DNA of 40,479 nucleotides. Source: Bacteroidota bacterium. GTDB lineage: Bacteria; Bacteroidota; Bacteroidia; Cytophagales; Cyclobacteriaceae. Positions within the stretch are counted from its first letter, which is position 1. The number at the start of each line of letters is the position of its first letter. A program made the translations under genes and the position numbers. Positions 1 to 8,650 of this stretch are shown here, in pieces. The notes under the pieces were generated by a model, which worked only from the letters and a program-made list of their open reading frames with translations, was not told the DNA's origin and made no database searches. The stretch lies in contig JAQCJI010000017.1 in assembly GCA_027593175.1 (NCBI GenBank), positions 1 to 40,479 of the forward strand, read 5' to 3'.

Positions 1-605
1 TAAAAAAGGAAGGTCTGGACAAAAACACGTATGTAATCTTTACTTCTGACAATGGTCCTTGGGCAATATTTAATGAGCAGGGGGGAAGTTCAGGAGGTTT
101 GTTTGGTGCAAAAGGAACAAGTTATGAAGGGGGTGTCAGGGTACCTGCTATTTTTTGGGGACCAGGAAATGTAGAGCGGGCTGTGATTTCCAAAATTGGA
201 AGTACGTTGGATTTGCTGCCTACATTTTCAAATCTAGCAGGAGCAACTGTTCCAAAGGATAGGACTTATGACGGATATGATTTGACCGGAGTTTTGAGAG
301 GTGAAAAAGTAAATCCTAGAAATGAGATGTTTTATTACCACGGTGACAGAGTTTTTGCTGCCAGAAAAGGAGCGTTTAAACTTTATTTCTACAGTAATAA
401 TCCGCTGGGTTACCCCGAGAAAATTGAAAAATTGGATAAATTGACTTTGTTTAATCTTTCCAATGACCCTTCGGAGCGGTTTGATCTGGCGGATAAGCAT
501 CCGGAGGTCGTAGCTAAAATCCAAGATATGGTTTCAAAACATCAATCATCTTTTACACCAGCAACTACTCAACTTGAGAAGCGAATTGTAGCAAAACAAA
601 AATGA
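1..605 (+). CDS. Sulfatase (arylsulfatase family), 3' part only
   Basis: The reading frame is already open at base 3 and runs to the stop at 603-605, so the gene begins before the window. The visible ~200 residues include TSDNGPW followed by GAKGTSYEGGVRVP, the conserved second half of the formylglycine-dependent sulfatase fold (an Asp-Asn metal-ligand pair, then the Lys/Glu-Gly-Gly-x-Arg-x-Pro block). After it come the YDG and YYHGD segments usual near the sulfatase C-terminus. The N-terminal C/S-x-P-x-R motif that is converted to formylglycine lies outside the window, so catalytic competence cannot be judged. Such enzymes hydrolyse sulfate esters and in Bacteroidota are usually periplasmic and act on sulfated polysaccharides; the substrate here is unknown. 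A TTG at 99 is only an internal codon, not a start. Confidence 0.93.
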   Translation, partial: KKEGLDKNTYVIFTSDNGPWAIFNEQGGSSGGLFGAKGTSYEGGVRVPAIFWGPGNVERAVISKIGSTLDLLPTFSNLAGATVPKDRTYDGYDLTGVLRGEKVNPRNEMFYYHGDRVFAARKGAFKLYFYSNNPLGYPEKIEKLDKLTLFNLSNDPSERFDLADKHPEVVAKIQDMVSKHQSSFTPATTQLEKRIVAKQK

Positions 606-1138
606 ACCAGTAAATTAAAGAAATCAACTTATTGATATTCTACTACTTTATCACTTGATGTTGGGATTTAATTTTACTCTCTCCCGATTAATTCCTCAAG
701 GTACAGAAATTGTCCCTCAGATAATTGATGTGGTTTTTCATTTCTGCTGTAAGTACCTCGTTTTTCGAACCACTTAAAAGTTGGAAGTTAAAGATGGGGA
801 TTAGCTTTTAGATAGTTAATAGGACTTTGGTTATTCAAAGGTTAGCTCACGGTTGAAAAAATCCTCAATTGAATAGTTTCTCGGGCCTGCCACCCTTGAC
901 TTTTTTGAAATCTGATTTATACTTATAAGAAATGAAGGTATAAAATGGGCAATCAATTAGTGAAAAAGTACGAGGAGGTGATTCAGCCTTATCATAATCA
1001 ATTCCCATTTTCTCTCCCTGCACCACGAATTAAAAAGATCTAGAATTTCAAGTCCACTGCAAGGTTTACTGCAAGGTTGGGGTTTTTAGCCAAAAAATGG
1101 AGAATGTTCAATCCGTTAATCACTCAAAATCAATCTAG
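606..1138. other. Intergenic stretch with no convincing gene
   Basis: This ~530-base interval between the sulfatase stop and the tRNA has no long reading frame. Two short coding-like pieces are visible. One is a 32-codon plus-strand frame (945-1043) starting MGNQLVKKYEEV. The other is a 37-codon minus-strand frame ending at 674 with QFLYLEELIGRE. Neither has a recognisable family or a good ribosome-binding site. They may be remnants of decayed genes or chance. A direct repeat of ACTGCAAGGTT occurs near 1056-1076. Confidence 0.4.
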
Positions 1139-1210
1139 TAGCCTTGCTAGGAATCGAACCTAGATCTAGCGTTTAGGAAACGCTTGTTCTATCCGTTGAA
1201 CTACAAGGCC
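1139..1210 (-). tRNA. tRNA-Arg (anticodon CCU)
   Basis: Read on the minus strand, the segment folds as a cloverleaf of 72 bases. The acceptor is GGCCTTG/CAAGGCT with a G-U first pair. The D arm is GTTC/GAAC. The anticodon arm is AGCGT-TTCCTAA-ACGCT. There is a 4-base variable loop, and the T arm is CTAGG-TTCGATT-CCTAG. Loop positions 34-36 are CCT, which reads the arginine codon AGG. CCA is not encoded (the bases after the discriminator A are not CCA), so it must be added after transcription. The tRNA faces away from rpsP and stands alone. Confidence 0.95.
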
Positions 1211-1268
1211 AAATAGTCTCGCAAGATAGTCCCAATATCAACTTTTACACAAATAATTTACAGGCAAC

Positions 1269-1300
1269 TTGTGGCTTTTCAATCCTTTATCGTATCTTTG
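1269..1300 (+). promoter_or_regulatory. Bacteroidota-type promoter of rpsP
   Basis: TTG at 1269-1271 is followed after 21 bases by TATCTTTG at 1293-1300, an exact match to the phylum's TAnnTTTG -7 box. Transcription would start near 1306, leaving a ~48-base leader before the rpsP ATG. The leader holds a short potential hairpin (GGAT, 7 bases, ATCC). Confidence 0.7.
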
Positions 1301-1353
1301 CAGTCCAAAATTAGGATAGACGAGATCCATCCGCTCACTAAAAACAGTTAATT

Positions 1354-2283
1354 ATGTCCGTAAAAATCAGATTAGCACGTCGTGGTCGCAAAAAACAAGC
1401 CATTTACGACGTGGTTGTAGCTGATGCAAGAGCTCCACGTGATGGACGCTTCATCGAGAAACTCGGAACTTACAATCCGAACACGAACCCCGCTTCCATC
1501 AACATCAACAATGAGCGCGCTCTTACCTGGTTGTTGAATGGAGCTCAGCCTACCGATACCGTGAAAGCCATGCTTTCTTACAGAGGTGTCATGCTGAAAA
1601 AACACCTCCAAATTGGAGTGTTGAAAGGTGCAATTTCTCAAGAACAAGCCGATGCCAAATTCAACACATGGCTTTCTGAGAAAGACACCAAGATCGAAGG
1701 TAAGAAAGACCAACTCGCAACTGCCAAAGCAGATGCTCGTAAGGCCGCCCTTGCCGCAGAAACAGCCAAAAATCAGGCTCGTATCGACGCAATCAAAGCA
1801 AGAGAAGCAGAAGCATTAGCCGTCGCAACATCTGTTGCCGAAGAAGTTGAAACTACCTCCGCTGAAGCTACTGAAGAATTTGAGGCATCTGTTGCAGAAA
1901 CTGCTGAAGAAGTAGAAGAAACTCCAGTTGCTGAAGAAGCGCCTGTTGCAGAAACTACCTCCGCTGAAACTCCGGCAGTTGAAACTGCTGAAGAAGTAGA
2001 AGAGACTCCAGCTGCCGAAGAAGTTGAAACTACCTCCGCTGAAGCTACTGAAGAATTTGAAGCATCTGTTGCAGAAACTGCTGAAGAATTAGAAGAAACT
2101 CCAGTTGCTGAAGAAGCGCCTGTTGCAGAAACTACCTCCGCTGAAACTCCGGCAGTTGAAACTGCTGAAGAAGTAGAAGAGACTCCAGCTGCTGAAGAAG
2201 CGCCTGTTGTGGAAACTGCCTCTGCTGAAGCTCCGGCAGTTGAAGCCCCTGCTGCTGATGCGGGAGAAGGTAGCGCAGAATAA
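1354..2283 (+). CDS. rpsP: 30S ribosomal protein S16 with a very long acidic tail
   Basis: Residues 1-85 are a typical S16, a small-subunit protein needed for 30S assembly: [14 protein letters not shown], then the [25 protein letters not shown] block. The rest, to residue 309, is an extension. First comes an Ala/Lys-rich, probably helical part (about 105-160), then ~150 residues made almost only of Glu, Ala, Val, Thr, Ser and Pro. S16 is usually 80-90 residues; Bacteroidota versions commonly carry a shorter Ala/Glu-rich tail. Here the tail is enlarged by a near-perfect tandem duplication of a 59-residue unit (residues 162-220 and 221-279). The gene heads the rpsP-rimM-trmD-rplS cluster, has its own promoter, and ends 11 bases before rimM. 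The function of the tail is unknown. Confidence 0.97.
   Translation: MSVKIRLARRGRKKQAIYDVVVADARAPRDGRFIEKLGTYNPNTNPASININNERALTWLLNGAQPTDTVKAMLSYRGVMLKKHLQIGVLKGAISQEQADAKFNTWLSEKDTKIEGKKDQLATAKADARKAALAAETAKNQARIDAIKAREAEALAVATSVAEEVETTSAEATEEFEASVAETAEEVEETPVAEEAPVAETTSAETPAVETAEEVEETPAAEEVETTSAEATEEFEASVAETAEELEETPVAEEAPVAETTSAETPAVETAEEVEETPAAEEAPVVETASAEAPAVEAPAADAGEGSAE
1837..2190 (+). repeat. Tandem duplication of a 177-bp unit inside rpsP
   Basis: Bases 1837-2013 and 2014-2190 are in-frame head-to-tail copies of 177 bp (59 codons). By eye they differ at only two positions: one silent GAG/GAA change and one GTA/TTA change (Val to Leu). Such near-identity, including at synonymous sites, implies a recent duplication or ongoing homogenisation. 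A third, partial unit follows ([19 protein letters not shown]). Confidence 0.9.
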
Positions 2284-2294
2284 TATTCCATCCC

Positions 2295-2825
2295 ATGAAC
2301 AAGGACCAGTGCTTTTTGATAGGCCGGATAGCCAAAGTTCATGGACTTCGTGGTGAAGTAAATGTGGTGCTCGATGTAGATTATCCTGAGGAATACGAGG
2401 GATTAGAGCACCTCTTCCTAGACCAAAAAGGGCGCTTAGTCCCCTTCTTTCTGGAACACTTTGTGATCCAGCATGGAGGTAAAGCACTCGCCAAGTTTGA
2501 GGAATTGGATCGAATAGAAGAAGTGGAAAGCCTCGTCGGATCGGAAGTGTACCTTCCCCTCTCCGAGCTTCCCCAACTCGATGAAGATCAATATTACTTC
2601 CACGAACTGATAGGTTTTGACGTCATCGATGTGACGATAGGACCCATAGGACCTGTGCAGGTCGTCTACGATCTGGAAATACAGGATCTCCTCGGAGTGA
2701 CCTACCAAGGTAAAGAAGTGCTCATCCCTATACAAAAGGGCATCATTACCCAGGTGGACAAGGCAGCAAAAAAAGTTTTCTGCCAATTGCCCGAAGGATT
2801 ACTTGACATTTATCTGGAAGATTAA
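2295..2825 (+). CDS. rimM: Ribosome maturation factor RimM
   Basis: This is the 30S maturation factor that binds S19 and assists late assembly of the 16S rRNA 3' domain. The 176 residues fit the family. The N-terminal RimM barrel opens with FLIGRIAKVHGLRGEVNV, matching the family's G-x-I-x-x-x-H-G-x-x-G-E motif. The C-terminal PRC-barrel is visible around YYFHELIGFDV and ends with GLLDIYLED. The ATG at 2295 lies 11 bases after rpsP; trmD follows 3 bases after its stop. The gene order rpsP-rimM-trmD-rplS is the widely conserved bacterial order, which supports co-transcription. Confidence 0.97.
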   Translation: MNKDQCFLIGRIAKVHGLRGEVNVVLDVDYPEEYEGLEHLFLDQKGRLVPFFLEHFVIQHGGKALAKFEELDRIEEVESLVGSEVYLPLSELPQLDEDQYYFHELIGFDVIDVTIGPIGPVQVVYDLEIQDLLGVTYQGKEVLIPIQKGIITQVDKAAKKVFCQLPEGLLDIYLED

Positions 2826-2828
2826 CCC

Positions 2829-3518
2829 ATGCATATCGATCTCATCACGGTAGTGCCCGGACTGTTGGAAGGTCCCTTTTCACATTCGATCCTCAAAAGA
2901 GCGGAAGAAAAAGGAATCGCTACAGTTCGTATACACAACCTCAGAGATTATGCCACCGGCAAACAAAAGCAAGTGGACGATTATGTATTTGGTGGGGGCG
3001 CAGGAATGGTCTTAATGATCGAACCAATCGCCCGCTGTATTGAGGCCCTTCAAAAAAAGCGCGTGTACGATGAAATCATCTACATGACTCCCGATGGAGA
3101 GACTTTCGATCAGCCCATGGCCAATGCTCTTTCCCAAAAGAAAAACCTCCTGATCCTCTGCGGTCATTACAAAGGAGTGGATCAGCGGGTTCGGGATGCC
3201 TTTATCACCAAGGAAATCAGTATCGGAGACTACGTCCTTTCAGGAGGAGAATTGGCAGCTGCTGTAGTAGCTGATGCACTGATTCGACTGATCCCAGGCG
3301 TCCTCAACGACGAGACTTCAGCCTTAACGGATTCCTTCCAGGATAATCTTCTTGCCCCGCCGGTATATACCCGGCCAGCAGTGTATGAAGGAAGAGAAGT
3401 TCCTGAGGTTCTGCTCTCGGGTCATGAAGCCAAGATAAGCCAGTGGAGGTTCGAAGCGTCGGTTCGCCGAACTCGAGAAAAACGACCCGATCTTTTGGAA
3501 GACTCGGATTGGGAGTAG
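2829..3518 (+). CDS. trmD: tRNA (guanine37-N1)-methyltransferase TrmD
   Basis: TrmD methylates G37 next to the anticodon using S-adenosylmethionine and prevents +1 frameshifting. The 229-residue product starts [17 protein letters not shown]. It shows the SPOUT trefoil-knot signatures: [28 protein letters not shown], then [13 protein letters not shown] with [15 protein letters not shown]. The catalytic-region DSF appears in LTDSFQDN, and the C-terminal domain ends with [10 protein letters not shown]. It sits 3 bases after rimM. The 78-base gap to rplS contains a GC-rich patch (about 3556-3582) that stands out in an otherwise A-rich spacer and could form local structure. Confidence 0.97.
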   Translation: MHIDLITVVPGLLEGPFSHSILKRAEEKGIATVRIHNLRDYATGKQKQVDDYVFGGGAGMVLMIEPIARCIEALQKKRVYDEIIYMTPDGETFDQPMANALSQKKNLLILCGHYKGVDQRVRDAFITKEISIGDYVLSGGELAAAVVADALIRLIPGVLNDETSALTDSFQDNLLAPPVYTRPAVYEGREVPEVLLSGHEAKISQWRFEASVRRTREKRPDLLEDSDWE

Positions 3519-3596
3519 GCGAGAAAAGAATATAGAAAAAATAATTCATTTATACCGCTGCGGCGGAGCACTGCGAAAGCATAAAAACATAGAGCT

Positions 3597-3962
3597 ATGA
3601 GCGATCTAATGAAAATTGTAGAAGCGGAATACAGCGAGGCGAGAGCCAAATTCCCTTCTTTCAAAGCCGGTGATACCATCAACGTACACGTACGTATCAA
3701 AGAAGGTAACAAGGAACGTATCCAGCAGTTCCAGGGAACTGTGATCCAACGAAAAAATCCAAACTCCAACGGAGAGACATTTACCGTGCGTAAAATATCC
3801 AATGGTGTAGGGGTAGAGCGTATCTTCCCAATCATCTCCCCATCTATTGAGCAGATCGACCTGGTAAGAGAAGGTAAAGTAAGAAGAGCTCGTCTATTCT
3901 ACTTGAGAGGACGTCAAGGTAAGGCGGCTCGTATCAAGGAAAAAATCAGAGCAAGACAATAA
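3597..3962 (+). CDS. rplS: 50S ribosomal protein L19
   Basis: L19 sits at the 30S-50S interface. The 121-residue product has the hallmark segments [52 protein letters not shown] and [21 protein letters not shown]. The ATG at 3597 gives [12 protein letters not shown]; a start at the second Met cannot be excluded. It is the last gene of the ribosomal cluster and is followed by a strong intrinsic terminator. Confidence 0.97.
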   Translation: MSDLMKIVEAEYSEARAKFPSFKAGDTINVHVRIKEGNKERIQQFQGTVIQRKNPNSNGETFTVRKISNGVGVERIFPIISPSIEQIDLVREGKVRRARLFYLRGRQGKAARIKEKIRARQ

Positions 3963-3980
3963 GTCGAGCCCATTCCCACA

Positions 3981-4012
3981 AAAAAAGGCCCCGTACTTAC
4001 GGGGCCTTTTTT
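3981..4012 (+). terminator. Rho-independent terminator after rplS
   Basis: An A-tract leads into GGCCCCG, a short loop (TACTTA), then CGGGGCC and a run of six T. This is a classic GC-rich hairpin with U-tract; the A/T flanks extend the stem. It closes the rpsP-rimM-trmD-rplS unit before gltX. Confidence 0.92.
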
Positions 4013-4067
4013 ATTGGTCCTTTGCCGCTCTTCGGAGGATTAGAGCAGCGTAATGGCAACAAATTCC

Positions 4068-4075
4068 TATCTTTG
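4068..4075 (+). promoter_or_regulatory. -7 promoter box upstream of gltX
   Basis: TATCTTTG matches TAnnTTTG exactly and lies 24 bases before the gltX ATG, so the leader would be short. No clear TTG is seen at the expected -33 distance. Confidence 0.55.
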
Positions 4076-4099
4076 TGGGGTTAGTAGCTATCCACATCC

Positions 4100-5641
4100 A
4101 TGACCAAAGAAGTTCGCGTACGATTTGCCCCTTCCCCCACCGGTGCTCTGCATATCGGAGGACTACGCACCGCCCTGTACAACTACCTTTTTGCCAAAAA
4201 AATGGGAGGAAAGTTTATCCTCCGCATCGAAGATACCGACCAAACGCGCTTTGTGCCCGGCGCCGAAGAATATATTCAAGAATCGCTTGACTGGTTGGGC
4301 ATCTCCCCCGACGAAAGCCCTTGGAAGCCAGGATCCGTAGCCCCCTACCGCCAATCGGAGCGTAAGGCAAGCTACATGCAGTATGCCCTCGAACTCGTGG
4401 AGAAAGGACATGCCTATTACGCCTTCGATACCGCAGAGGAACTCGAGGCCATGCGGGAGCGCCTCACCGCCGCCCGCGTGTTACAGCCTCAGTACAACAG
4501 CATCACCCGCAGCCAAATGAAAAACTCCCTAACCCTCTCCGGAGCAGAGTTGAAGGAACGCTTGGCCTCGGGAGATCCCTACGTCATTCGTGCCAAACTA
4601 CCCCTCAAAGAGGAGGTACGTCTCCACGACCTGATCCGGGGTTGGGTCATGGTGCATTCAAGCACCTTGGACGACAAGGTCCTGATGAAGTCAGACGGCA
4701 TGCCTACCTACCACCTAGCCAATATTGTCGATGATCACCTCATGGGTATCACCCACGTGATCCGAGGCGAAGAATGGCTTCCCTCTGCCCCCTTACATGT
4801 ACTTTTGTACCGATTTTTCGGTTGGGAGGATACCATGCCTCAGTTTGCCCACCTACCCCTGCTCCTCAAGCCGGATGGCAATGGCAAGCTCTCCAAGCGT
4901 GATGGCGACAAATTGGGCTTTCCCGTATTTCCACTCAATTGGGTAGATCCTTTTTCTGGGGAAAAGTCCAGCGGATTTCGAGAAAATGGCTACCTCCAAG
5001 AAGCCCTACTCAACTTCCTTGCCTTCCTCGGTTGGAATCCAGGGGATGAGCGTGAAATTTTCTCTTTGGAGGAATTGGTAGAAGCCTTTTCTATCGAACG
5101 GATCGGTAAGTCGGGAACGAAATTTGACATCGCCAAAGCGAAGTGGCTCAACGAGCATTACCTCCGCAGCAGCTCCCAAGTCCAGCTGATCAGCTACCTC
5201 CAAAAGGACGCGGACGCAGCAGGAGTAGCTATCGCCCAGGAAAAAGCAGCAGCTATCGTTGCCCTACTCCGAGAGCGTGTAACTTTCCCTGCTGACTTTT
5301 GGAGAGATAGCCAGTTTCTTCACCAGGCCCCTAGCGACTTTGATCCAGAGGTAGCCACCAAAAAGTGGAATGGAGACGCAGCTACCCTCTTGCAAGCCTA
5401 TGCCCAGACCCTCGAATCTGGATTACCCGCTCCTTTTGATGCTGCCTCCGCTAAAGCCCTCTTAGAAAGCACGGCCGAAGCGAATGGCATCAAATTGGGC
5501 AAGGTCATGCAGGCTGCTCGCCTAGCGGTGACTGGCCTCGGCGCTGGTCTAGACCTCATGGAAGTTTTTGCAATTTTAGGTCCGCAAGAGGTAGCCAAAA
5601 GAATTCGGTTTGCGTTAGATACGTTAGCAATTGTAGACTGA
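4100..5641 (+). CDS. gltX: Glutamyl-tRNA synthetase
   Basis: This class I synthetase charges tRNA-Glu with glutamate. The 513-residue protein begins EVRVRFAPSPTGALHIGGLR, containing the HIGH-type ATP motif (HIGG). The second signature is KLSKRDGDKLG (KLSKR loop). Between them lie MPTYHLANIVDDHLMGITHVIRGEEW and the typical LLLYRFFGWE-type connective segment. The C-terminal helical anticodon-binding region is present. Length and order match bacterial GluRS. It follows the rplS terminator and has its own -7 box. A 61-residue gene starts 1 base after its stop, so the two are probably co-transcribed. Confidence 0.97.
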   Translation: MTKEVRVRFAPSPTGALHIGGLRTALYNYLFAKKMGGKFILRIEDTDQTRFVPGAEEYIQESLDWLGISPDESPWKPGSVAPYRQSERKASYMQYALELVEKGHAYYAFDTAEELEAMRERLTAARVLQPQYNSITRSQMKNSLTLSGAELKERLASGDPYVIRAKLPLKEEVRLHDLIRGWVMVHSSTLDDKVLMKSDGMPTYHLANIVDDHLMGITHVIRGEEWLPSAPLHVLLYRFFGWEDTMPQFAHLPLLLKPDGNGKLSKRDGDKLGFPVFPLNWVDPFSGEKSSGFRENGYLQEALLNFLAFLGWNPGDEREIFSLEELVEAFSIERIGKSGTKFDIAKAKWLNEHYLRSSSQVQLISYLQKDADAAGVAIAQEKAAAIVALLRERVTFPADFWRDSQFLHQAPSDFDPEVATKKWNGDAATLLQAYAQTLESGLPAPFDAASAKALLESTAEANGIKLGKVMQAARLAVTGLGAGLDLMEVFAILGPQEVAKRIRFALDTLAIVD

Positions 5642-5642
5642 G

Positions 5643-5828
5643 ATGACCAAAAAGAAGAAAAAAGAAGAACATCCCCGCGTACACGAGGAATTGAAGGGGT
5701 TCAAAATGGAAATCAACTCCTTTGGTGAAATCTCTTCAAGCCTCCATATCGAGGCGATCAATGAATTTCTCAACAAAAATGTGGAGGATAAAAAGCTGAA
5801 GGACCGGGAAAATCTAGATCAAGGCTAA
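5643..5828 (+). CDS. Small conserved-type hypothetical protein
   Basis: A 61-residue highly charged protein starts with MTKKKKKEEHPRVHEELKGF and ends in a Lys/Asp/Glu-rich helix. It has no signal peptide, membrane segment or recognisable domain. The middle, FKMEINSFGEISSSLHIEAINEFLNKN, looks like a real folded or binding segment (beta strand plus helix). The ATG is 1 base after the gltX stop, the main argument that it is expressed with gltX. Its function is unknown. Confidence 0.75.
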   Translation: MTKKKKKEEHPRVHEELKGFKMEINSFGEISSSLHIEAINEFLNKNVEDKKLKDRENLDQG

Positions 5829-5916
5829 ACCCTATATAACCTACAAAAAGCTTTTTTACTTAGGCTTTTATGGTTTTAGGCGATTCCATTATTTTTAAGT
5901 TCAACAACAAAACCAC

Positions 5917-8622
5917 ATGGTACACCAAAAAGAATTTCCAACAAGTGGCCATCTCTCAAGAAGTATGGGGAGGCAAACTCAGCGCTTCCTACTGAACCTA
6001 TCCTGGATTTTCTTCCTGCTGTATCTTCTTGCCACTTCTACACAGGCACAAACTGGTCGACTCAGCGGAACGATTGTCTCAACTGCGACTGAGGCTCCAA
6101 TTTCGGAGATGCATGTATTTATCCCGAACACTACCTTTCAGGCTTTCTCAGATGGGGATGGTAACTTTCTTCTGGCCAATCTGCCAGAAGGCACCTGGGA
6201 GCTGCAGGTTCGCGGACCAGGTTGGGAGAAGTTTAGCCAAGAGATTCAGGTCAAAGCAGGAGTTCCTCTTCGTCTTTCGATTCGTCTCAACAAGCAGGAT
6301 AATTCCGGTTTTACAGCTTCTGATTTGTCTAAATCCAAAATCACCAAGCTTACAGAAGCGGTGAAGGAAGCCTTTGTAGGAAAGGGACTGGCAGGAGAGC
6401 AAATACAATTTTTAAATCCGGATAAACTGATTTTTGAGGAACAACAGGATAAATCCTACCGTGTTCAGGCAGCTGGGCCCTTGTTTTTTTCCAATCCGGA
6501 AACGGGATATTTAGTCTCGGTGTATTTTGATCCTTTTACCTTAGAAACCTCCAGCGCCCAACAGCTGACCTACGTGTATTTTGAGTTGCCCAAAGAAGAA
6601 AGTTTGGAAGAAGGGAGAAGGGCAGCTCGTTTAAAGGCGTATCGGTCCAGCCCTACCTATTACATCGCACAGTTGATGGAAGGGAAAACAACAGATTTCT
6701 CCACTCCGGCAGATCCAGAAGTGGCTTTTACTTCCCAACCCGGAGTTTACCAGCTGTCCTTCACTAAACCATTGAAGGTAAGTTTGGCGGATGGTTCACA
6801 AGGAACCCTCGACTACAGTGGGGAGAAGCTACTCGTCCACCTGAATGGCAGCCCAGTAGCAGCTGACCAATTGGCGATTGGAGGGGTATTTTCGAAGCAA
6901 AATCCCATCTTCGGGGTACCCTCCAATTTCAATGCGGATCGCTTGACCAAACTGGCCAATCTTGAAAAAAATGAGCTGGTGATGCAAGAACGAATCTATT
7001 TGCACACGGATCGGAAGCATTACTGGCCTGCAGAAAATATCTATTTCAAAGCCTACCTCTCCTATGGAAGTCCCTTGATGGCGGAGGAGCTAAGTAAGGT
7101 ACTGCATCTGGAGCTGATCGATTCTACAGGCTACGAGTGGATCCATCAGGTCGTAGAAATCAAAAATGGGGTAGCACAGGGTCACCTTTCCCTTCCAGAT
7201 CTGTCCGAAACGGGCAATTTTTACCTGCGCGCCTATACCGCTTGGGGCCTTAATTACGAACAAGAGGAGTTCATTTTGCCTATCCAAATTTTATCCCACC
7301 AGTTTCAGCCTGCCTCTTTCCCGGTTGCATCAGGATCTAAAAACATCGGGGTGTTTACGGATAAGCAAAGCTACGGAGCAGGGGAAAAGGTCAGGCTCAA
7401 CATCATGACCGTAGATGTGGAGGGGAAACCCTTAAAATCTAACTTTTCTGTTTCGGTACTTGACGGCAACCAGGCGGTTCACGTGCCTGATTTAAAGGGG
7501 ATGGAAGCACTTTTTCAGCCATCCAAACAGAAAGCCGCAGTGCCGGAGTATCCTGTGGAAAAGGGCTTTGAGCTTGCAGGCAAACTTCTTAACGAAAACG
7601 GAGCCCCTATTCAAGGTTCCATCAAGGCCTTTATCAACGGATACGAAGATGTACGTACGCTTAAGTCAGGGAAAGACGGAACCTTTAACTTTCCGGCAAC
7701 CAATTTTTCCGGCGACTTTGAGGTATCGTTACAGGCAACAGATCAAAATGCCAGGCCGATTCGAGTGATTCAATTGGATGTTAAATCCTACCCAACCAGA
7801 AGGGATCTAAACGCTATCTCTTTTCCAAAGATAGTACCTAGAGGTAAACAGCCCGATGCCGCTATACGTCCTGTCCAACCGCTTCAACTAGGGGAAATCA
7901 TGCTGGAGGAGGCTGTGGTAGAAGAAAAAAAGAAAAATTCCATAGGTCCAATGATTTATGGAAGACCCGATAAAGTAGTGGAGACTGAGGGGATGAATTT
8001 AGTGGGGACCACCCTCCAATTTATTTATGCCTTATCCGCTCAGGTGGCAGGTTTGAGGATTGTTGGCACTCCTCCTAATGTTCGGGTGTCCTTCCGCGCG
8101 GGTGAGCCCCTAGTGCTAATCAATGGGGTGCCCGCAAATGGATCTTCAGGAACGACACTTGGAGGTGGAGGTGGAGGACGAACGTTTTACGAGGTGCTGG
8201 ATGGGATCAATATTTTTAATATCGAGCGGGTAGAGGTCATTCGGCGTTTGGTGCCCATGTATGGAGACTTGGGTCGAAATGGGGTGATTTCCATTATCCT
8301 TAAATCTGGGGAGCAAATTCAGAAAGAGGCAAATAACTTTACCTTGCTGAAACTGCAGGGATTTGCACCAAGTTTACCTTTTGAAATTACCGAATCTAGT
8401 AGAAATTTTTATCCCTTCTTAAAACCCTTCCGGCCTACACTGTATTGGAATCCCAGCCTTACCAACGATGGATCACGGCTTGCTATACCCATTGAATTTT
8501 TGCTCAACGAAAAATCAGGGCCAATTTTAGTAGAAGTCCGTGGGATTACGGAACTTGGAGATCCTATTTATGGGACCTTTCTCCTGAACGAATCCCTGAC
8601 TAAGCTCCCATTGGAAAATTAG
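5917..8622 (+). CDS. Exported carboxypeptidase-regulatory/macroglobulin/plug-domain protein (first paralogue)
   Basis: Layout of the 901 residues: an N-terminal signal segment (hydrophobic LSWIFFLLYLLATST, cleavage near AQ at ~45); a carboxypeptidase-regulatory-like beta domain (about 46-130); an undefined region; a macroglobulin MG2-like segment from ~359 (ERIYLHTDRKHYWPAENIYF); a second such strand set near 480 (VFTDKQSYGAGEKVRLNI); another regulatory-like beta domain (~555-625); and a TonB-receptor plug-like domain (~680-795, with PLVLINGVPANG and IERVEVIRRLVPMYG). No 22-strand TonB barrel follows: the protein ends ~100 residues after the plug. It is therefore a periplasmic or surface protein, not a transporter by itself. 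A later ATG at 5965 (MGRQTQRF) would give a more normal signal peptide. It is paralogous to the next gene; function unknown. Confidence 0.85.
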   Translation: MVHQKEFPTSGHLSRSMGRQTQRFLLNLSWIFFLLYLLATSTQAQTGRLSGTIVSTATEAPISEMHVFIPNTTFQAFSDGDGNFLLANLPEGTWELQVRGPGWEKFSQEIQVKAGVPLRLSIRLNKQDNSGFTASDLSKSKITKLTEAVKEAFVGKGLAGEQIQFLNPDKLIFEEQQDKSYRVQAAGPLFFSNPETGYLVSVYFDPFTLETSSAQQLTYVYFELPKEESLEEGRRAARLKAYRSSPTYYIAQLMEGKTTDFSTPADPEVAFTSQPGVYQLSFTKPLKVSLADGSQGTLDYSGEKLLVHLNGSPVAADQLAIGGVFSKQNPIFGVPSNFNADRLTKLANLEKNELVMQERIYLHTDRKHYWPAENIYFKAYLSYGSPLMAEELSKVLHLELIDSTGYEWIHQVVEIKNGVAQGHLSLPDLSETGNFYLRAYTAWGLNYEQEEFILPIQILSHQFQPASFPVASGSKNIGVFTDKQSYGAGEKVRLNIMTVDVEGKPLKSNFSVSVLDGNQAVHVPDLKGMEALFQPSKQKAAVPEYPVEKGFELAGKLLNENGAPIQGSIKAFINGYEDVRTLKSGKDGTFNFPATNFSGDFEVSLQATDQNARPIRVIQLDVKSYPTRRDLNAISFPKIVPRGKQPDAAIRPVQPLQLGEIMLEEAVVEEKKKNSIGPMIYGRPDKVVETEGMNLVGTTLQFIYALSAQVAGLRIVGTPPNVRVSFRAGEPLVLINGVPANGSSGTTLGGGGGGRTFYEVLDGINIFNIERVEVIRRLVPMYGDLGRNGVISIILKSGEQIQKEANNFTLLKLQGFAPSLPFEITESSRNFYPFLKPFRPTLYWNPSLTNDGSRLAIPIEFLLNEKSGPILVEVRGITELGDPIYGTFLLNESLTKLPLEN

Positions 8623-8650
8623 CATTCCTCCTTTATCTCCTACTACTCCT

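Noticed and set aside
1773-2342. A 189-codon minus-strand frame of Ser/Ala/Val repeats opposite rpsP
   Set aside because: It is the mirror of the GAA/GCT-rich repeats in rpsP; a low-complexity antisense frame without start signals or a family.
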